Part shown: in pieces, positions 15,236 through 18,068 of the stretch | Numbering within the stretch: position 1 is the stretch's first letter | Layout of the letters: each line of letters starts with the position of its first letter | Assembly: GCA_964587525.1 (NCBI GenBank) | Contig: CAZPLZ010000063.1 | Location: 1-18,068, forward strand | DNA: 18,068 nt | Source: CAZPLZ01 sp964587525 | GTDB taxonomy: Bacteria > Oederibacteriota > CAKKQC01 | Direction: 5' to 3' | Made by a program: the position numbers and the translations under genes | The notes under the pieces: model-generated | Databases searched by the model: none | What the model was told of the DNA's origin: nothing | The model's input: only the letters and a program-made list of their open reading frames with translations

Positions 15236-16249
15236 CTAAGCTGACTGAAATGAATCCATCATATGCGGAAAGAACGCTTCAAACGTTGGGTACACGGTAC
15301 GGTTCTTCTCATAGTCCTCCAGCGCGGCTGCGATCGGACGGGTGAACGTATAGCCAGCCTCTTCGTCGTATCGCAGCAGCGCTTCAGCGACGGCGTGCTC
15401 ACCCCGGTGGGCGATCAGGCGGGCCTGGATCACCTGCGCCAGGTGATCCTCCAGGAACTCGAGTGGCGAGGAGTACCCCATGGCTTGGAAGGTGTCTCGC
15501 GCGCGGTCGTACGCTCTTGCAAAGGTCCGGGCCGCGAGCTGTCCTCGGCTCAACACCGGCTTGAGAAACGCTCGCGTCAGCTCTCGTTCGACGCTGGTCA
15601 CCGCCTGTTGCGGTGAGGCGAACGTCAGCTTCCCATCGGGCTCGATAAAGGGGCCGGTCACGTAAACGGCCAGAGGTCCCTCTGACGTGCCGAGGGACAG
15701 CCCGAACGAGAACCCCGCAGGCATGAGCAGAGAAGCCACGAGGAGGTAGCTGCGGTGCGCGGTGCCAAAGTACTGCTCCAGGGCGCTCACCCACCTCAGA
15801 TCGCCCAGGGCTTCTTCCAACTCGCTCACCGCGCTGCGGTAGGCTTCGGCGTGGGTGCGCAGGAACCCCTGGGCCTCCGCGTCCAGCGTAAAGGCCGCAG
15901 CATCCTTGAGATACTGGTTCAGCCGCGCCATGCCGTCCATCCCGTCCTGGGCGGCGCGCTGCGCGGTGTCGCGGGAGATCGGGTAGGCTAGCCCGGCCTT
16001 GGGGAGCGGCTCCGCGGCCAGCGCCAGCTCGGTGATCGCGTCAAGCCAGCAACCTTCGCGCAGGAGCCGGTTCGTTTCCAGCACGGCGGGCGCGCGGCGT
16101 TTGGTGTCGAACTTGAGCCACACGGTGCGCCTGAGCGGATGGACCGCTTTGGACTGGTAGCGGGCGCCCTCCTCCGTCAGGTTGACCAGGAGCATGAAGA
16201 TTTCGACGTTGGGCATCCAGACGACGGCGGGGCGGGCTGAGGGCGTCAT
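15236..16249 (-). CDS. DUF4932-like protein with degenerate zinc-protease motif
   Basis: A 337-residue protein resembling the DUF4932 group of putative metalloproteases. Supporting stretches are PNVEIFMLLVNLTEEGARYQ (13-32), ALEQYFGTAHRSYLLVASLL (156-175), and PLEFLEDHLAQVIQARL (262-278), with a Tyr-Pro-rich end (YEKNRTVYPTFEAFFP). At the position of the expected HExxH the sequence is RELTRAFLKP (222-231): both His are replaced by Arg and Glu223 is kept, so zinc catalysis is probably lost. No signal peptide is evident. ATG 16249 has GGAAGAG just upstream. It would be first gene of the minus-strand operon and starts 23 bases from the divergent SUI1 gene. The family assignment is from memory of motifs and is moderate. 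Confidence 0.6.
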   Translation of the reverse strand: MTPSARPAVVWMPNVEIFMLLVNLTEEGARYQSKAVHPLRRTVWLKFDTKRRAPAVLETNRLLREGCWLDAITELALAAEPLPKAGLAYPISRDTAQRAAQDGMDGMARLNQYLKDAAAFTLDAEAQGFLRTHAEAYRSAVSELEEALGDLRWVSALEQYFGTAHRSYLLVASLLMPAGFSFGLSLGTSEGPLAVYVTGPFIEPDGKLTFASPQQAVTSVERELTRAFLKPVLSRGQLAARTFARAYDRARDTFQAMGYSSPLEFLEDHLAQVIQARLIAHRGEHAVAEALLRYDEEAGYTFTRPIAAALEDYEKNRTVYPTFEAFFPHMMDSFQSA

Positions 16250-16258
16250 GCTCTTCCT

Positions 16259-16264
16259 TATAGT
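16259..16264 (+). promoter_or_regulatory. -10 element close to the SUI1 start
   Basis: TATAGT ends eight bases before ATG 16273, so transcription would start within a base or two of the start codon and the mRNA would be essentially leaderless; no Shine-Dalgarno is present. No good -35 is seen. The core TTATAGTACC recurs on the minus strand near 17890, there nine bases before an in-frame GTG. Confidence 0.4.
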
Positions 16265-16272
16265 ACCAGCGT

Positions 16273-16503
16273 ATGGAAACCCTCCGGCTGCGGCTCGAGA
16301 AACGGGCCAGGGCTGGCAAAACGGTCACCGTCATTGACGGCTTCACGCGCGAGAAGCGGCTCATGGAGCGGCTGACGTCAGACCTAAAGCGGAGGCTGGC
16401 GACTGGGGGGGCGTTTCACGAACGAACGATTGTTTTACAAGGCGATGTGCGCGAGCGCCTGCGGCCGTTGCTGCTGGCGCTGGAATTTAACGTGAAGGGC
16501 TAA
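16273..16503 (+). CDS. SUI1/eIF1-like translation factor (YciH family)
   Basis: A 76-residue protein matching the SUI1 domain: GKTVTVIDGF (15-24), then LTSDLKRRLATGGAF (34-48) and VLQGDVRERLRPLLL (54-68). In eukaryotes and archaea eIF1/aIF1 controls start-codon selection on the small ribosomal subunit. The bacterial counterpart YciH can discriminate initiation complexes in vitro, but its cellular role is less certain. The first 12 or so residues are basic and are shorter than in many bacterial relatives (about 105 residues), so this is a minimal version. ATG 16273 lacks a Shine-Dalgarno and follows a -10 element by eight bases. The gene ends five bases before the convergent RNase D stop. Confidence 0.85.
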   Translation: METLRLRLEKRARAGKTVTVIDGFTREKRLMERLTSDLKRRLATGGAFHERTIVLQGDVRERLRPLLLALEFNVKG

Positions 16504-16508
16504 TCGTT

Positions 16509-17651
16509 TTAGAACTCCCGGGAGATCTGACGGAGGGTGTCTCCCAGCACCGTGCGCTGCCAGGCCCGGACACTGAACGCGCTGGTCCCATTCAGCTCGT
16601 CCTCCAGGATTTCCGGCTTCAGAGCCATCTGCTCCAGGGAGCGGGTGGGCCACAGGACGGACGGGCTGATGTTCAGCGCGGCCGCTTCCCCCCCCCGGGC
16701 TGCGTTCAGTTGTTGCCAGCACGCCCGCGCTTTGTCGTTCCAGGGATTTCGCCGCCGTTTGAGCTTGCTGGGGTGGGTCAGCGCCGGGGCCTCCAGCCCG
16801 CGGTCGATGGCGGCGCGCAGTTCTTGCTCGATGCTAGAAAGCCAGCGTTTGTTCGCGTTGGGGAGGGTGTGAAGTGGCCGGTACGGCTCGCGCGCCAGCG
16901 CGAGAAGCGCTTCGTTGGACACCACCTTGAACGGTGGCCGGTCCATCCGCTCGGCTTCCCGCTCACGCAGGAGGTACAGCTCCCGGAACACCGCCAACTC
17001 GCGCGGCTTAAGGTCGAACGTGCCCTTGGCCGAGAAACAGGCCTCTGCCGATGGCGGCGGGGCCTCGAACCGGATCTGCGAAAGCAGGGCACATTCCTCG
17101 GCCATCCACCCCCTCCGGCTGAGGTCAGTGAGTTTGGGGTCCAGGGTGTCCTGGAGCGCGAGGAGATGCACGACGTCCCCCGTGGCGTAGGCAAGCGCGT
17201 CTGCGGGGAGAGGCCGCCGTGACCAGTCCGAGTGCTGCAGCCGAGCGGGTTTGCTTACCGTGACGTTGAGGTACGTCTGAAGCGCCCGGCCCAGCCCCAT
17301 CATCTCTGGGTTCAGAAGTTGGGTGGCGGTGGCCGTGTCGTAGAGGTTTGCAAAGTGAAATCTGTATTGGCGGTCGAACGAGCGCAGATCGTAGTCGCTG
17401 CCATGGAGGATTTTTTGAACCTGGGGCGCCGCGAGGATCGCGCCCAGCGTGGAGAGATCCTTGACGGCTAGTGGATCTAGAAGCCACGCCTCACCTGGGA
17501 CCGCGAGCTGGATCAGCGAGATGGCTTCGTGATAGTGAAAAAACCCGTTTGATTCCATGTCCATGGCGAGCCGGGGCTCTTTCGCGAGCCGGGGGGCGAG
17601 GGTATTCCACGCCTGCTGGCTATTGACGAACGTGAATGTTGGGGAGGCGAT
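16509..17651 (-). CDS. rnd: Ribonuclease D, DEDDy 3'-5' exonuclease with HRDC-type C-terminus
   Basis: RNase D trims the 3' ends of tRNA precursors and other structured RNAs. Counting from ATG 17564, the catalytic set is D2 and E4 (MDMES), D59 (HGSDYDLRSF), and Y126 with D130 (YATGDVVHLLAL); the LQHSDWSRRPLP stretch (109-120) is diagnostic. HRDC-like helices follow (about 185-265, with PFKVVSNEALLALA). ATG 17564 would remove the strand that carries the first Asp. The open frame upstream encodes a convincing N-terminus (TFTFVNSQQAWNTLAPRL, then AKEPRLAMDMES) but holds no ATG, GTG or TTG before its stop. The coordinates given assume a rare ATC start at 17651, two bases after the previous gene's TAA, giving 380 residues, normal for the family. 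An assembly error or a truncated protein from 17564 are alternatives. Confidence 0.88.
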   Translation of the reverse strand: MASPTFTFVNSQQAWNTLAPRLAKEPRLAMDMESNGFFHYHEAISLIQLAVPGEAWLLDPLAVKDLSTLGAILAAPQVQKILHGSDYDLRSFDRQYRFHFANLYDTATATQLLNPEMMGLGRALQTYLNVTVSKPARLQHSDWSRRPLPADALAYATGDVVHLLALQDTLDPKLTDLSRRGWMAEECALLSQIRFEAPPPSAEACFSAKGTFDLKPRELAVFRELYLLREREAERMDRPPFKVVSNEALLALAREPYRPLHTLPNANKRWLSSIEQELRAAIDRGLEAPALTHPSKLKRRRNPWNDKARACWQQLNAARGGEAAALNISPSVLWPTRSLEQMALKPEILEDELNGTSAFSVRAWQRTVLGDTLRQISREF

Positions 17652-17653
17652 TG

Positions 17654-18007
17654 TTAAAGGGCCGTTTCTCCAGCGGGAGCCATTTCCCGCACGGCGTCAG
17701 CGATGGCGAGGAAAACTTTGGTCGTCAGCCGCTTGATGGGGAACCGGCTGTTTTGCAGCGAAATCGAGATTTTCGGCTCGCCCCCGTTATAGGAGCGCAA
17801 CGACACTTCGTAGATCTGCCCGTCCACGTCCACTTCGCGCTTCTGGAGTTCCTTGTCCAGTTCGGCATCGTATGCCACGGTGCGGGTACTATAACAGGTT
17901 CGCCTCTTGACAGTCCATTGACCAAACATCTGTTTTTGATTCAAAATACAGAGCCTAAAATGTCTCGACGAGTTCTTGAAGGAAAGCACAGTTTCGCCGT
18001 TCCTCAC
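17654..18007 (-). CDS. Small protein, weakly PC4/YdbC-like; start uncertain
   Basis: A frame of up to 117 residues that ends two bases before the inferred RNase D start. The conserved-looking part is the C-terminal 75 residues: VDVDGQIYEVSLRSYNGGEP (about 60-79), KISISLQNSRFPIKRLT, then a helix VFLAIADAVREM. This pattern of strands, Asn-Gly-Gly turn and final helix resembles the PC4/YdbC single-stranded nucleic-acid-binding fold, but weakly. Three starts are possible: GTG 18007, with AGGAGG about ten bases upstream; ATG 17929, with no ribosome site; and GTG 17878, nine bases after a TATAGT -10 element. The last would give a 74-residue leaderless product, matching the conserved part best. The longest form is given here. 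Confidence 0.55.
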   Translation of the reverse strand: MRNGETVLSFKNSSRHFRLCILNQKQMFGQWTVKRRTCYSTRTVAYDAELDKELQKREVDVDGQIYEVSLRSYNGGEPKISISLQNSRFPIKRLTTKVFLAIADAVREMAPAGETAL

Positions 18008-18068
18008 TTCCTTGCTCCCTCCTTGGCATTCGCGTGGGCTATTCTGGCTCTCGTTGTTTTGTTAAGGA

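Overview
The window is a GC-rich bacterial chromosome segment packed with genes, with no stretch over 170 bases lacking one. The organism is Gram-negative: the large protein encoded on the minus strand at 4101-6662 has a signal peptide, a barrel-like C-terminal half and a final Phe, as outer-membrane proteins do. No rRNA, tRNA, CRISPR array or insertion sequence was seen. The gene mix (COG4586/4587/3694-type ABC exporter, bacterial SUI1, large TPR-tailed GT-C proteins, several toxin-antitoxin modules) would suit an uncultivated deep-branching phylum of the NC10, Nitrospirota or Omnitrophota kind. That placement is inference; nothing here proves the taxon.

Left part, plus strand (1-3983): the 3' end of dnaJ; a ribbon-helix-helix antitoxin and PIN-domain toxin pair; thiL, whose start codon overlaps the toxin stop (TAATG); a small membrane protein overlapping thiL (GTGA); then a second toxin-antitoxin-like pair. 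In the second pair one polypeptide joins an XRE helix-turn-helix, a short stretch resembling the conserved C-terminal segment of type I restriction S subunits, and an MNT nucleotidyltransferase; it overlaps a HEPN gene. Each pair is preceded by its own long inverted repeat next to a promoter, as expected for autoregulation. A cluster of hairpins (3990-4088) ends this part.

Central part (4101-11574): a minus-strand outer-membrane protein (signal peptide, two related beta-sandwich domains, barrel-like half) stands head to head with two adjacent plus-strand genes for paralogous GT-C-type polytopic membrane proteins with TPR-like tails. Envelope glycan assembly or display is a reasonable guess for this locus.

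Right part (11669-16249, minus strand): a probable operon in the order degenerate DUF4932-like protein, 60-residue protein, ABC ATPase, HAD-family protein, ABC-2 permease, ABC-2 permease, ending in a terminator-like hairpin. Starting 23 bases away on the plus strand is a SUI1/eIF1-like gene with a -10 element only 8 bases before its ATG. Convergent to it is an RNase D gene whose coding similarity extends upstream of any normal start codon, preceded by a small conserved-looking protein with a weak PC4/YdbC-like resemblance.
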